This document shows positions 42,301 to 55,712 of a stretch of 64,000 nucleotides of DNA, one piece after another (the stretch's first letter is position 1; each line of letters starts with the position of its first letter). Origin of the DNA: Cytospora piceicola (taxonomy: Eukaryota; Ascomycota; Sordariomycetes; Diaporthales; Cytosporaceae); assembly GCA_023375675.1 (NCBI GenBank), contig JALQBC010000006.1:124001-188000 (forward strand), read 5' to 3'. A model generated the notes under the pieces. The model did not search any database. It was not told where the DNA came from and worked only from the letters and a program-made list of their open reading frames with translations. Position numbers and translations under genes: made by a program.

Positions 42301-44163
42301 ATCGGGAAGGAAGGGGCGTTTCAGTACAGTAGCGAGCAAGCAAGTGCCAGCAATGATACTACACAACTTACCGACTTGGAACTATTTGCACAAGGCAACC
42401 ACGCCCGTCAAGCCAGTTTCTCAATTTTTGGTGGTCGCTGAATGAGCCTACAGGCCAGTCTCATGTGCCGCTGGTCAAACATCGAGCGGTCACCTGGACA
42501 CCTGAGAAGGCAGAACTGAGGTCCGTCCAATACTCTATCGCAACCCTGGATTGTCTCCTTGCCTGTGACAATTGTTAATTTGTGCCGTGGTCAGACATCT
42601 GGATACTATCAGATATATACGCGAGCCTTCCAAGAGTTCTCGCACCACTCTTGGGCGAGTGATCACTCGATCATGTCGGACATTTAAGGCTCTACATCGC
42701 CCAGAACCGCACTAGAGAGAGCTGTTGTGAAACTAATCATTCCGCTGACAAGATGATGATGATGAGCCATTTGGACTCATTAAAGGCTCCAGCTATGGTT
42801 CTTGCAGAGCCATATGAAGTTGTTGAGCCTCAACTCAGGGGCTCCTGAAAGCCTCAGGCATACTCATAGTCATCAACTACCCGCAGAGCCGCATTTAGGT
42901 CAGCACAGTCAAACATGCATTTATTCGACTAGTGGCATCATTTTGAACCCATGACTTGGTGTATTAGTAGCCTGTTCATGACCTTGAGATCTGAGTGGTA
43001 CCTAAGGCGCCACTACGCTTGCCAGCACCGAGGGCAGGAAGCGCGATAAGCGAAACCTGAAGATGAAAAATATGGCCAAATACTGTTCACGCAAGACTCG
43101 ATTTAGCACGGCGATAAAATGTATGCTGTTGGTGGCTGGCGTGGAAGGGGGTGCCAAGCCCCCTTTTATAAATCTGGCGACGGCGACATTTCGAAGGAAG
43201 ATATTTGGGTACTGGGAAAACCTCGGCTACCAAGATCAAGACGTAGCCAAGATAACACCGTATTCAGAGATATAGATGAGATGCGTGGCGGGTTTGAGTA
43301 CTGGAGATGAGGTCAAATCTCGAGGCAGGGGGTGTCAACGCCGCAATTCTTAACGGCGAGATTAATTTACCCACCCGGCCCGTGGATCAATGCAAACAAA
43401 GTCCTTTCACACGTCAAATAGGAGAACCCAGGAGAGACCAAAGAGCATGATGATTATGATTCTTCTCATTACTCCCCTTCTTCCTACCTGCGTTTTCGTT
43501 ATCTTCTTTGCCAGACTCGGAAAAGCTGAGCTGCGTGCGTATGGAGCCACGTCCTCGTCCTTGTTGTCCTTTGGCCACGGCGCCGCCTCTAACACTTTGA
43601 GAAAGTTTGTGCCAGCAAACCAGTATTACTCGAAGTGCCCAGTAATGCCCAACAGCCATTCTTTCTCGACCTCGATTCCAGAATTCCAATTTCTTCCCGA
43701 CAGATCGAGGTCACGGTTTCTTCCTGGCTTGGCTGGTGACTGACTCCCTTTGATGGGCGGTTTGGTTCGGGCTCGGTTTGCTGCATACCTAACTTAAGTA
43801 AGGAGTCAGTCGGCCAGTACGTACATAAAGGAACATATTGGGACTTAATCTCGGTGGTCAGTGTTGCAGGGGTATCCCAGTACAACTTATTTTGGTACAT
43901 CGGGAAGAGAAGCGGGAGCATCCATGCAGGGCGCACGGATGACCCTACGGCTCTGCCGCATCTTCCTGCTGAGACAGGCACGGCAGGCTGCCGATCAACG
44001 TCATTCGTCGTCTTATTGTCATGATTCCCGGAGCCGCAACACCACCACAACCACCACCACCACTTCTACCATCAACACGGTCATCGCTCTGTTCCATGTC
44101 CTCTGCGCTGCACCCCGGCACCTCCTCCTGTCCATTGCGACGTCCACGCGACGTGGCACCGCT
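39341..44163. other. 4.8 kb gene-poor tract upstream of the DHHC gene
   Basis: No supported gene. The composition is mixed, with many short frames on both strands and no recognisable domain. A CAC repeat (44041-44062) lies near its right edge. Confidence 0.45.
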
Positions 44164-45483
44164 ATGGCTCGGGAGCTATGTCCTCGGTCGCAAGCCAGAA
44201 GTCATACGTCCGCTGTTCGATGGACCACCCGTATAGTTCCCACCGTTGTCCTTGGAGTCGTCGCGTTTGCCTGCTGGGCCACTACAAAACCTATCTGCAG
44301 TAGGTGCCCGCCGGCCCTTGAAGTTGTGGCTTACAGACATAAGATTGCTGACCCGAGTCTCTTCTAGTTGATTTCTTCATCTCAAGGCACGAATACGGCA
44401 GAGCCATCGCATTTCTCGTCCTCCACTATATATTCTTAATATTAATGCTAGTCTGCTACGCGCGGACCCTTCAGACTGTCAGCTTCAACCCAGGACTCGT
44501 GCCTCTTGAACCCAAGCTTCGCTTGGAGTCGTTCTACACCAGAGATGTCTACGCCTGTCGAAGTGATGGTCTGCCGATATGGTGCTCTGATTGTCAGAAC
44601 TGGAAGCCGGATCGGGTCCACCATTCTGGCGAGATAATGCGTTGTGTAAAAAAGATGGATCATTTTTGTCCCTGGGCTGGTGGGATGATTGGAGAGACAT
44701 GTAAGTCTGAATTCATTCGTGGTGGCAGGCAGGGTGTTTCCAAGCTTTCCATCTAGTGTTGAACAGAGCACCGGTATCATTCATCTGGTCTACGTCGACA
44801 CGGGGAAGCAACACGGCCACATTGCTACTGGCCGAGATGTAGGCTAACAAGCGTCCACAGCCTTCAAGTTTTTCTTACAATTCGTCACGTACGCAGCCTG
44901 TTATTGCGCTGTGTGTTTATCGGCAGGGGCCTACGTAACCAGCCGACTCGCCCGGGCCGGCGCTGGCGCATCAGCCCCAGCTATAGTTCTAATCGGCCTG
45001 GCCGGCTTCTTCGGGCTGTTTTCCTTTACCATGGCCGCGATGTCGCACGGCTACGCTCTGTCCAACATGACCCATATCGAAAAGCTTTCTTTAGGGTCCA
45101 AAGCAACTCAGCTAGCAATTCGTATCCCGCTCGACCAGACGCCAAACCCCGAAAACACGTCCAAATCGATTGAGTACGCGACCATCACTTATCCTCTGGT
45201 AGATCCCAATTTCGATGGAAACCAGTTCATGTACGAGGACAGGACCGCGAGCGGTAGCAGGCCCGCGGAGCACAAGTTCGCTATTGTGAACACCGATGTC
45301 GGTGACAACCCTTGGGATACGGGTAGCCGTTACAGAAACTGGACTTCCGTTATGGGAGACAGGGGGCCCGTGGACTGGATGCTGCCCCTCCGGCTTTCTC
45401 CATGCTGCGACAATAGTGGCGCATATCCTGTCGGACCAGTGGTGGATAAGCTCCGCGAGCGGTTGAAGGAAGGATACGAGTAG
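44164..45483 (+). CDS. pfa5: Pfa5-like protein S-palmitoyltransferase with DHFC active site
   Basis: Integral membrane protein acyltransferase of the DHHC family, expected to attach palmitate to cysteines of membrane-associated proteins. Three exons fit: 44164-44299, 44368-44700 and 44861-45483, for 363 aa. The order is two membrane segments ([38 protein letters not shown]), the cysteine-rich domain ([20 protein letters not shown], then [20 protein letters not shown]), two more membrane segments ([40 protein letters not shown]) and a hydrophilic tail. The catalytic tetrapeptide is DHFC (residues 143-146), not DHHC; the catalytic Cys is intact. Yeast Pfa5 has DHYC, so an aromatic third residue fits this subfamily. 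Exon joins restore [12 protein letters not shown] and ETSFKFF. In-frame ATGs exist upstream; 44164 is chosen for the usual short N-terminus. Confidence 0.88.
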
Positions 45484-45855
45484 AATATAGCGTTATGCCT
45501 TGAAACTGATACCCCGTCTTAGGACAGCTTCGTCGAATTTCGATTTCCTCTTTCTGGTCCTTATGCAGTACTTTCGGTGGTTATTTTTTCAGTCCGGTCT
45601 GACCGAGGCGGACAGGTACTACTAGATGTTCTTTAGGATTCCACATCCTTTACTGTCACTTGATTTTGAAGCTTACAACATAAGAAAGCAGTGCATATGA
45701 GCAGAAAAATACGGTTATCTGGTCTACTGGGCTCTCAAGATTGACTGCAGGTAAATGGCTTCCAGAGGACTATATGACCACTCGTTACAAGGTTACTGGG
45801 ATCAATTGCCCAAAATACAACCATATACAACCAAGCCGCTATACTCAGCGATCTT
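45484..45855. other. Spacer between convergent pfa5 and P450 genes
   Basis: Two facing 3' ends separated by 372 bp. Nothing else seen. Confidence 0.5.
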
Positions 45856-47728
45856 TCAAATTGGGTTCATGCGTACAAAGCACTGGCAAGGGCTCCGAGT
45901 GAGCTTGGAAAACGCGTCGTTACTGTTCAGGTCCTCCGGAATTGGCAAGTATTCGAAGTTCAACACCATAATGACGAGCATGATGCGAAACTGCTGCTGG
46001 GCGAATTTACGTCCTTAAGTTTCGCGTTAGTCTGTCTCACTGCCACGTCTCACCAGCGACGGGGGAAAACACAAGAGCCACTCACCAAAGCAGCCTCTGG
46101 GCCCGGCGGAAAACGCCAGCCTGGGAACCGCCTTCGCGTCGAACGAGCCGTCGCCCCTCAACCACCTCTCAGGGTGGTACTCGTCCATGTCCTGCTGCCA
46201 GACGGCCCCGTAGCCCCCCTTGTTCAGCCTGCTGCCGGCGGCCCGGGCGCTCTCGGGCACCGTGTCCTCGCCGAACGGCCTGTGCGCCACGTACGTGCTG
46301 CACACGACGGTCGCGCCCCGGGGGACGCGCCGCCCCAGGAGGTCCGCGTCGCACGAGGCCTCGCGGACGACCTCGGGGATGATGTTGCCGGCGCGCACGA
46401 GCTCCTCGACCGAGGCGTCCAGGTAGGGGATGTCGGCGGCCAGGATGGCGTCGACGGGCGGGGTCTTGGGCGCCGCGGGGAAGTAGGCGCGCAGGGCGCC
46501 GCGCAGCTTGGCCTGCGAGGCGGGCGCGTTGGTCAGGAGCTTGACCATCCAGGCTAGGAGCGTCGCTGTGGTCTCGTGGCCCTGCAGGTTGGGGAGGAGA
46601 GGTCAGTCTGTTGTAGATCTCAAATTGGGGACGACTTTCGGGATATGACCCGGGAGGGACTGTATGTCAGCTTACCGACATCAAGAGCAGGAACAGCTCG
46701 TCGTACATATCGTCCGTTGTTGGCCGGTATATATCAGCTGGCGAGACCTTTGCAAACTTCCGCAGCGCTCTATCCAAGGCGCAGACATCCCGAGCCTCGG
46801 CAACGCTGTCATCATTCTTCGCATCGCCAAGGTCGGCAAACCTCTCCATTGACTGCTCGATTAGCTCCCTCATCAGTCGTTTCTTGGTGGCCCAGTGCCG
46901 TCTCCACGTTGGGGTCAGCGAGTAGATGAAGTGGAGGAGTGCCGGGATGGGCGACATCAGGGTGGATGGGATCAGGGAGAGGAAGTACACAGCTGCCTCC
47001 CACTCGTCTGACTTGGGCGCCATGGCCAGCTCCGAGGGCTCGTCCTTGGACTCCGGCTGCTTGATAGCATCGGCCCACTGGAGAACCATCTCGCGCTCCT
47101 TATTGATACCGTTCTGGTCCGACCCCAGCATGGCCTTCCAGATGACATCAAACGTGGCGATCTTGAAGTCCTCGGCGACATAGAACGGCCTCCCGCCCGA
47201 GACCTCGGCCTTGGCCCTGAACAGCTCGACCAGCTCCATGGCGGAGTGGTACATTATCGGGGCGGCCTGGTTCCTCAGGAACCCCACGCTGATGATGTCC
47301 GTCCACAGCCTCACCTGCGCCTTCCACAGCGGGCCCTTGACCTTGCAGATGCTGGCCCCCGGGACGAGCGGGCGGAACGGCGCGACCGTGGCCTGCGACT
47401 TGTCGAACTCCTTGGACCGGTTCTGCAGCAGGTCCTCGACCTCGCGCGTGTCGTTGACGTAGACCATGGGCTTCCAGAAGGGCATGAGGAACAGCTGGAT
47501 GACGGGCGACTTGAGGTTGGCGAACTGGACAAAGGTCATCTTGGAGGGGTCCCCGGCCCTCTGGGCCTCAGCCGTCAGCTCGGGGATGTCCCCGAAGAGC
47601 CGGCGCGTCGAGTGGGGGTTGTACGGGATTCCATGGTAGGGGCGGCGGTGGAACGCACGCCGGTACAGGTAGAGGAGCGGGGTGAGGACGGCGAGCAGAA
47701 TCGCTGTGGTGACGGGTAGGGCGGACAT
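45856..47728 (-). CDS. Cytochrome P450 monooxygenase
   Basis: Membrane-anchored P450; substrate unknown. Three exons on the minus strand, 47728-46676, 46581-46086 and 46013-45856, give 568 aa. Evidence in order: an N-terminal anchor (TTAILLAVLTPLLYLY); the proline-rich hinge RRPYHGIPYNP; a helix-C WKAQVRLW; helix I, spliced as DELFLLLMSGHETTATLLAW; an ExxR in VEELVRAGNII; the PERW-type meander DEYHPERWL; and the haem loop FSAGPRGCFGRKFAQQQFRI with the haem-ligand Cys at 515. The third exon supplies the expected end (VIMVLNFEYLPIPEDL...CFVRMNPI). All motifs are intact. Exon 2 and much of exon 1 are unusually GC-rich for the surroundings. No other biosynthetic gene is adjacent, so a secondary-metabolite cluster is not indicated. 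Confidence 0.93.
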
Positions 47729-50700
47729 GGTGGTGCAGGTTCATGGCCTAGATGGGAAAACAGCTCCGGAAGCAATGGCGAAGAGGCTCGAGACGAGACT
47801 GGCTGGCTTCCGAGGGTACGTTGCGAGTCCAGGGGCAGGACTACGTTCTATGCACATTTGCCTTGGCGAAGCGTCGCTTCATATCTGGAGGCAACATTCT
47901 GCTTCCGGTGGCCATCCTTTGTCGGACGATCGAGAGTGCAGAAGTTCCATGTATTGGACTTCGTGACAATATTTAGAATCTCGATTATTAGTATTGTTCT
48001 GCAGCGTGGCTTGATATTGTTGTTGCTTCTTGGTGGCATGGCTATAAGGGCGGCTCGCATCCACGAACAAAGAATTGGACGTACCTCGGAATGGTGTACC
48101 AGAATTTCTCATGCACCCAACCCACATAAACTCGCAATTTGGCAAATAGTCGATGCTTCGGAGAATTTTGGAACTCAAGGTTGAAGTGCGCCCGACGGAC
48201 GTTTCCTTCACAGGGTGATTGTCAACAAAAGCCCACATGGATGTGGGAACTCCTACCGGGTTCAGCGACAACTCATGCACGAAATCTTGCTTCAATGTGC
48301 GGCATTTATACAAATCATATCTGAAAAGCTATTCATAAGGCCAGACCAGTCTGCTTCAGTATTATCACGGGCGAGGAGCTGTGAGGCTGTGCGAACCTCT
48401 GCCATCCAATGATGTGCTTGGGTGAGGAAGAGCATCCTTCAGAGCCACACTGAATCAGGCTTCCTCAGGAACTTCTAGAAGCTTTTGAAACTTCGCAAAA
48501 AAACAGCCAACCGATGGCTGATCCAACTGAGCAAGCGAGCGCCTTGCGCATGCCGGCTCTAGGGTGCCTCGTGGCAATTTATTGCACTGCGTTGGCTTCA
48601 CATCACCCGCACTCGCCTGCAAGCTAAAACAGACGACCCATATCCACACCACCAAGAACAAGTACAGATGATGCAGCATGTCACCTATCGTGGGCTTTCT
48701 GGATACAATACAGAGTCTAGGTCTTTTTGTCCTCATCTCAAGTCAGGGGCAGATTAAAGTGGATGGAGGGTGTGAGGGAAATAGATCAGCGGAAACTTTG
48801 AACGGCGTGGGCCTTCGGAGTGGCGATTACACCGTCCAACACACAAAGTCGGAGATTCTAACCACAATGAAGCATTTTTCGGAGAGCACAAGACGTAGGA
48901 CCGACATAGTCTTACGGACACACAAGATTGGGGCCCGAATCATACCAGGGAGGTCAGCTCGATACTCCGGAACTTGGGCTTGAGAAAGAATAAGGCTGTA
49001 GGAAACTGTAAGAGCGCGCTCGAAAGATTTCAACAGGCAGGTAAGTTCTATTGGCCGGTACACGAGCATTAAAGGCGTTGTTGGTAGGTCATTCTCGTTC
49101 TGTCTTGCAAAAGATTTACATCCGTAGTGGAGTTCTTCTGGCTGCTCCTCCTGATATAGGTCATGGCTGTTACACGCAAGAGGGTCTGTTTGATCAACTG
49201 GGGCCGGAGATGAACAGAAAAATCCAGCGAATGTACTCGCGAGGCTCTCATTGATCGGCAAGGCCTCCTTGTCTGGTAGCAACGTTTCCTGGAAAGGGGA
49301 GAGAGCAGATTGGATGAACGTTCTCGATGAATTTAACACTATATAAACGGCCCCCAACGGTTTTACAGAGGCAGCACTACTAGCACGCCGAGACATCCAT
49401 CCGTTTTAGTATATGTTAATCGTCCTCTCATCCATGTGTCACCCCATCAGCGTTCACACTCCGTCTCCAATTCCGGGTCGAAACCCAGTGGACAGCTAGG
49501 CGGTCCGACAGCTGCTGCATCTTTGGTGCCGGCACTGACTTTCCTCGCAAGTAGAGCTGTATGCGCTGTTTGCATTTTGGAGGAAACCCCTCTTGGCGGC
49601 CTGACACTGGCAACAGTACCAGTTACCTGAGAAATTCTGGGTAAATGCCCTTGACCAGTGATGTCAGTAACAGTTTTCCGTAGCTTTCGAGCGCAGTAGA
49701 TTCCATACATTAGGAGAGGATCTGTGAAGTCAAGTAACTCTTAGAGTGAAACAGTCTGTTTGGCACAAAGGTTTGAAGCGAGGAGTACAAGAAGAAGGCT
49801 GGATTTCTGGTCTCTGATGATTTCGATGATGAGTGTTGGTTCAAGTCTCTAGTGATTGCTGTCATCGACATACCTGATTCTCCTAGAGATGCCAGCATCT
49901 TTATATTCAGTCACTCCTGTCCTTCGCCCTTGGGATCCTGTGCCGTAGAGAGCCTCAATCCTGCTGACGCTGTCGACATATTCGTCCTTCTGCGACCAGG
50001 GAAGCCATTGTGCCTTGTGTCGAGCGTCGTCACGATGGCCCCGTGGCACAAGCGAGATGATCTCGTCGGTTTCCAGCGATTCAGAGACTCGTCATCGTAG
50101 AGCTTGGGCAAAAAAAGGCCCCCAGGGCTTAGTACGAAGCACACGGAGAGCACGATGCGACGTTGATTTGCCAGTATTCGCCGAAGAACATCATCACCAT
50201 CATGATCCTTAGTCTCGGACGAAGCGGCTTGGATCATCAGCAGAGATGTCTTGAAGAGGCGCGGTGGAAGCTACCTCGAGAGGGATATCAAAAGCCAGCG
50301 ACTGGTTGGACAAGGCGAGAGATGAGGCCCGGCGGGATGGTAAAGAGGTTGCACTGCAGCTAGTCACTCGGCTGCCCCTGCCCAGACAACTGGAGCAGAG
50401 CGGAGCACAAGGACCAAGCCAGCTCGTGGTAAGTTGTGGGTGATGATGACAAGGAGGCTGCCGAAATGTTGGCTGTGTCCTTGGAGCCGAGGCAAGTCTG
50501 TGCTCGATAAATCCCGCTGGGCGTTGAGATACTCACCAGGAAAACTTGTAGAGAAGGTGAGAGAATGGTCAGGTACAGTGGTACTTGAGGAATGTTCTTG
50601 GGCTGCAGGGAGTCGGGGCAATTCTCCCCAGCCTCGTTGATGCTTTTCTGCGAGCTTGAAACCTCACATCACAGTCATGCAATGAGGTTCCTGCCCCGTC

Positions 50701-53043
50701 CGGATAACTACCAGTCAGGCGTTGAGCAATCCTGATAGTTTCTAGTCCACCGTCGACCAGAGTATGACTTGGGATAAATCCATAGCCACAATCATATGAA
50801 CCCAGGGCCTCATGTTTCAAGTGAGTTTGTGGCCATTTGATACAGCACTTTCTCCCCACAAGGCCCTCGTGGGCAGCTGGATGCACTAGTAGGCTCGGTT
50901 GCCTGACTGACGTGGTCCATCATATTCTCTCATGCCCCTGCAATCACAACGGAGAGCTCCGGGCCGAGAACTCGGGCGTGGGCGGGAAAAGGGAGGAAAA
51001 GGTATATCATGTCTCCCCGGCAGCAGAAGACTGCAAGGTATACCACGTTTCTTGGAGGTGACAGCCTTGTCAGAGCACCAAGAGGCGAGCCTGCTGCAAC
51101 TCCTGGCGACAGGTGGGGGTAAGCGTCAACTTCGGTCGAGTTATTGATGATATCATTAGTAGAATACCAACAAGGACGTTTTTGTTGGTGTCTCTTCGGT
51201 CGTGTCCAATACATAGTCTGCGAGTCGTTTGGGGGATCGAGGAGCAGTATTCGGCCATGCCTCATTGCACTGCCCATCAAGGTCAGCGGGCGTCGTTGAA
51301 TTATAACAACTAGTACGGGCGATCTTTCTGGGGAACAGTTTGTTTGTGTGCTGGGGCTTATAATTTGAACCAACTGACCTTCAAGGGGCGACGATGTTGG
51401 CCAGCCAGCTTCAAGTGTGCCCGGGCGGTGCTGCACAACATCAGGTAGAGCCAACACAACGTGCCTGGAAGCAGCTTATATCTGACCTACGCAGGAAATC
51501 TTCCCTGGTCAACCCACTGTACTAGACTCTTTCAAAGAAGAGGGTAAGTTGGCTACCCTTACGGCAGTGACGCTGGAACCGACCTCAAGGTGAGAACGAG
51601 ACATAAAAGCGAGCGTTCCGATAGATGATTTTCGATATACCATTTACCCTTCTCATCTGTGCGGGGAACTATGGTATTATTTGACTTCAGCCATCGATGG
51701 GTTGATATCCGGATGATGGTTGTTGTTGGTCAATTTCACGCCATGTTTCACCGGTCTTGTGTCAATGTGCAGATGGAGGTTAGCAGCTTTGTCTCCAACC
51801 ATTGGCGGAAGTCCCTTGAAATTGACACCCTCAGAGATTCAGCCCAGATTTACGATACACAACGATATACCCGGGAGAAATTTTGATTTCATACGTATGG
51901 GTCTCTCGGGGTATATCAATGGCGTGGGTGGCAGGTGAGACCCGAATAGGATTTGATCCCGTTCGCCAGCTCTCAACATAACGCGGCAATATCAAGTTAT
52001 TCGCCGTACAAGTTGTGAGATGATATGACCTTGGCGTGGAATCAGGGGCCGTCGACGACAAGGGCACATAACCCGATCTCAACCGCATCCGATCCAGATG
52101 GTGGTAAGTACCTGGGTTTGCCGGGGCAGCACCTTCTCGGTTATGCATCCCCGGGGAGATAAGGATGAAATTGGGTGCAGGTTTCGCTCGGGCTGCTCAG
52201 CATCTTGACCTATGCCCTTCTGAATCGAGCTACCCTGCCAGCAAATCGAAGAACATTGGCTTGATATTTGATGTGCCAGGTGGGTGTTGCTCAATGAGCA
52301 CACCACCTCGGCGCCAATGTGCAGTGGAGGTGCATATGAACCGAACAGGTATGGTGCCTGAACTGTTTTGCTTTTTTAGTATCGGTGTGCACACTCGCAG
52401 GAACCCATACGTATCATCCTGTCCCTGGTAACGCCTCACCGTCATAGTTGCTGCTGTGGCGACCTGAAGCAGACGATATTAGCGATGTAGTGTAGGGTTT
52501 CCTGTGTATAGGTCGTATGCCTCCATAGCTTGCTTGTCTCGAGGTTGACGGTCGGCTCTGATGGAGTGCAATGAGGGTGGGTGGTCCGACCCAGTCGTCC
52601 AACGGCTTAAGAGGGACCGTCTACTAAGCAAGGACCAAAGGTGGCCCACGACTCTTCTTGCTGGATTGTATAAACTTTCTTCAAGTTAGTCATAAGTGTT
52701 TTTGGAAAGCATTCGCGGAAAGGAAGAAAGATAGATAGTAAGGTGAAGTTTGGAAGAATCCCAGCAGCTGAGTAAGGCCGCCGGCTGATGAGAGATCTCT
52801 AACGCCATTTGGTGTGGTCGAAACACTGGGCTGATAGGGAGCTACTGTAAGTGCTAGCCAGGACCCCCTGAACCCCCTAAAAGGTAGTGCCGTACCAGCT
52901 GCACGCGGCGCTGATGACGACGCGTCGACTTCATCTGGCAGACGCGCCGCGAACTTTTTTGTTGGCTTCAACGGCGATGTACAAGCCATCATCATGCCTT
53001 GGATCCCTAATAGAGCTTTAAACCTCCCCATGTCTCCGACGCC
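47729..53043. other. 5.3 kb gene-poor tract
   Basis: No gene supported. It contains a coding-like but isolated minus-strand segment at 49874-50090 and a minus-strand 74-codon frame at 48455-48679 beginning with a hydrophobic stretch. Both are described under findings. Other frames of up to 189 codons lack recognisable content. Confidence 0.45.
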
Positions 53044-55438
53044 ATGTCCTCACCTCCGCGAAGCTTTCGGGAGTCGTCCCCTGTCGGGGCTCTCGGGAAG
53101 AGGAAGTCCCAATTCACATATCGCCATCTCAACACACTTGCATCGTACTCGACATCAAGTCCTCTGAGGGTCATCGCCCATATCGATCTGGACGCCTTCT
53201 ATGCCCAGTGTGAGATGCGTCGATTAGATATCCCGGACGACCAGCCACTTGCTGTGCAGCAATGGTAAGGAACCACACAAAAACGGACAAGTGAATGACA
53301 GCTCACGTAGTCTTCAGGCAAGGCTTGATCGCGGTGAACTATCCAGCTCGCGACCGTGGTGTCGGAAGGTTTACCGACATAAACGAAGCCAAGAAGATGT
53401 GTGATAACCTGATATGCCAACATGTTGCAACATGGAGAGAAGGCGAAGAAAATTGGGCTTACCGTGACGACCCAATGGTCAAGACTGATAAGGTGTCTTT
53501 AGACCCGTGAGTTCACCTGGACGTTGATAGATTCTCCTCGAAACTGCTTGCTTTTACCAAGGCGGTTTCTGATTCCCTACTTGGCGCAGGTACCGCATGC
53601 AGTCGAGGAAGATACTTTCGGTCATCAAAGAGTCGCTTCCTTCGAACCTCCAGAGGGTTGAGAAGGCTTCTATAGACGAAGTGGTGAGATGAGCCCTTGT
53701 TGGTGTCCTTCTTCAAATCAAGACTTGTGGGATTTGTGTGATCGGAAACATTGCTTACATGGCTCCAGTTTCTCGACCTCTCTGCCCAGGTGCATGTCAT
53801 CCTGTTGGAGCGTTTCCCTGAGCTGAGGAACCCGCCTCACGGCGACCCAAGTAAAAACCTGCCGATGCCGTCAATCACAGCCCTGGACTGGCAAGCAGAT
53901 GCACTGGTAGACCTTGACGACACCGAAACGGAAACCGACGATCCAGACTGGAATGATGTGGCCATCTTGATCGGATCCGAGATTGTTCGTGACGTACGGG
54001 CAGCCATCCGTGCTCAGCTCAAGTACACATGTTCAGCAGTATGTTTCATCCGTTCTCATGGATATTTAGAATTAATCCGGCCAATTTACTGTCTCGTTGT
54101 CGAATCTCACACACCTTGGAACAGGGTATTGCCAGCAATAAAATGCTCAGCAAGTTGGGCTCCGGCCACAAGAAGCCCAACGGGCAAACGGTTATAAGAA
54201 ACCGAGCTATTCGTCAGTTTTTGTCGGGTTTCAAGTTCACCAAGATTCGCAATCTAGGCGGCAAGCTGGGTGATCAGGTCGTACAGATGGTTGGCACTGA
54301 CGCCGTTGGCGACCTTCTACTAGTGTCTGTGGAACAGCTCAAGTCAAAGTTAGGAGATGACACCGGGGTCTGGGTCTACAACACAATCAGAGGCCTTGAT
54401 ACGAGTGAAGTTAATTCGCGGGTTCAAATCAAGTCAATGCTGTCAGCAAAGTCATTTCGTCCCAGCATCAACAGCGTCGAACAGGGCTCGAGGTGGCTGA
54501 AAATATTTGTGGGCGACATCTTCTCCCGCCTGGTCGAAGAGGGTGTTCTCGAGAACAAGCGACGGCCCCGAACCATCAACCTGCATCATCGTCATGGAGG
54601 TCAGATGCGATCAAGGTCGAGCCCAATCCCTCAGGGTAGGCCAATCGACAAAGAGATGCTTCTCGAATTGGCCAAGAATCTTCTCAACCAGATTGTCCTC
54701 GAAGGCAATGTCTGGCCATGTGAGCACATTCCGATCTTGTATTCAGCCCTATCAAATTCTATCTAAGCCGCCGGAATGCTTGTGTGATGAGGCCATACGC
54801 TTATGCGTAAGCCATTGACTGACGCGTAAGTTCCTTTAGGTGCGAATCTGTCGCTAAGTGTTGGGGGCTTCGACGAGGGCGTTATCGGGAACATGGGCAT
54901 CGGCGCATTTCTCTTGAAAGGCGAAGAGGCGCAGTCTCTGAAAAGGAGCTTTCACGAAGGCTCAACTGAACCGCCACTGTCCAAGCCGTCCGACCAGGAA
55001 AAGAAAGCAGAGAAAGAAGGCATCCGACGTTTCTTCTCGAAAACGAAATCACCCAACCCTGGGGAGGAAGCTATCTCACATACAGGCACCTGGGCAATGG
55101 GCGGCAGTAATACATCACCTGGTCTCGGAGCGGAATATGCACCCGTTGGAGCACGAAAGCTATTAGACGGTGACGACCAAATGCAGGAACCAAATGATGA
55201 TTACATGTGTGGCCGTTGCAATACCAGCCTCAAGGATGCTGAAGAGTTCCAGTATCACCAAGATGAGCACCTGGCCAGGGACATACAGGAGGAAGAACGT
55301 GGCAGACCGACATTTGCTGGGCAACCTTCTTCTGCAATCACAACGCCTCTCAGCAATAGAGGCACAGCTGCGTCGTCGACCCGACCCACAAAAAGGAAGA
55401 AGACGGAGACAGGCCAGACCAAGTTGAAGTTTGCATGA
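53044..55438 (+). CDS. rad30: DNA polymerase eta (Rad30), Y-family translesion polymerase
   Basis: Nuclear Y-family polymerase that copies past UV photoproducts at stalled forks. Six exons fit, 53044-53264, 53318-53506, 53590-53683, 53769-54038, 54125-54719 and 54840-55438, for 655 aa. The first metal-binding motif is VIAHIDLDAFYAQCE (Asp48). The second is KASIDEVFLDLS, with the Asp-Glu pair at 166-167. The fingers region is QGLIAVNYPARDRGVGRFTD and the thumb follows SNKMLSKLGSGHKKPNGQTV. The C-terminal part holds a C2H2 UBZ finger (YMCGRCNTSLKDAEEFQYHQ then DEH) that would bind ubiquitinated PCNA. The protein ends ETGQTKLKFA, a PIP-like QxxLxF. Every exon join restores conserved sequence, so the gene appears intact. 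Confidence 0.95.
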
Positions 55439-55712
55439 CGCGACAGATGTCATCTTCGAATTCGCTACAGGACAGCACCACTTTGATTGTTGTGTGCCAC
55501 GGCATACGGTTAATGTTGTTGTCGAATTTACTAAGGCAGGCTACATCCGCGGAACAGTCGCACACCCTTTCGACCAGGCTTCACACCCGGCTGGCCACAT
55601 GAAAACTGATGTCTCACGGAATCCTCATGTACTGTCGGTCCGTTGGACTGCGCGCCGAGGACATCACGGTAGCGCTTGAAGTCGCTTGGACAGTCTCACA
55701 CTGGGTGACTCT

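Noticed and set aside
45856..47728. P450 as part of a secondary-metabolite gene cluster
   Set aside because: Neighbours are a palmitoyltransferase and a gene-free tract; no synthase, transporter or cluster regulator is adjacent.
48827..49396. 189-codon minus-strand frame
   Set aside because: No recognisable family, and overlapping frames on the same strand are nearly as long; treated as chance.
50930..51457. 175-codon minus-strand frame
   Set aside because: No motif, and no flanking splice or promoter signals.
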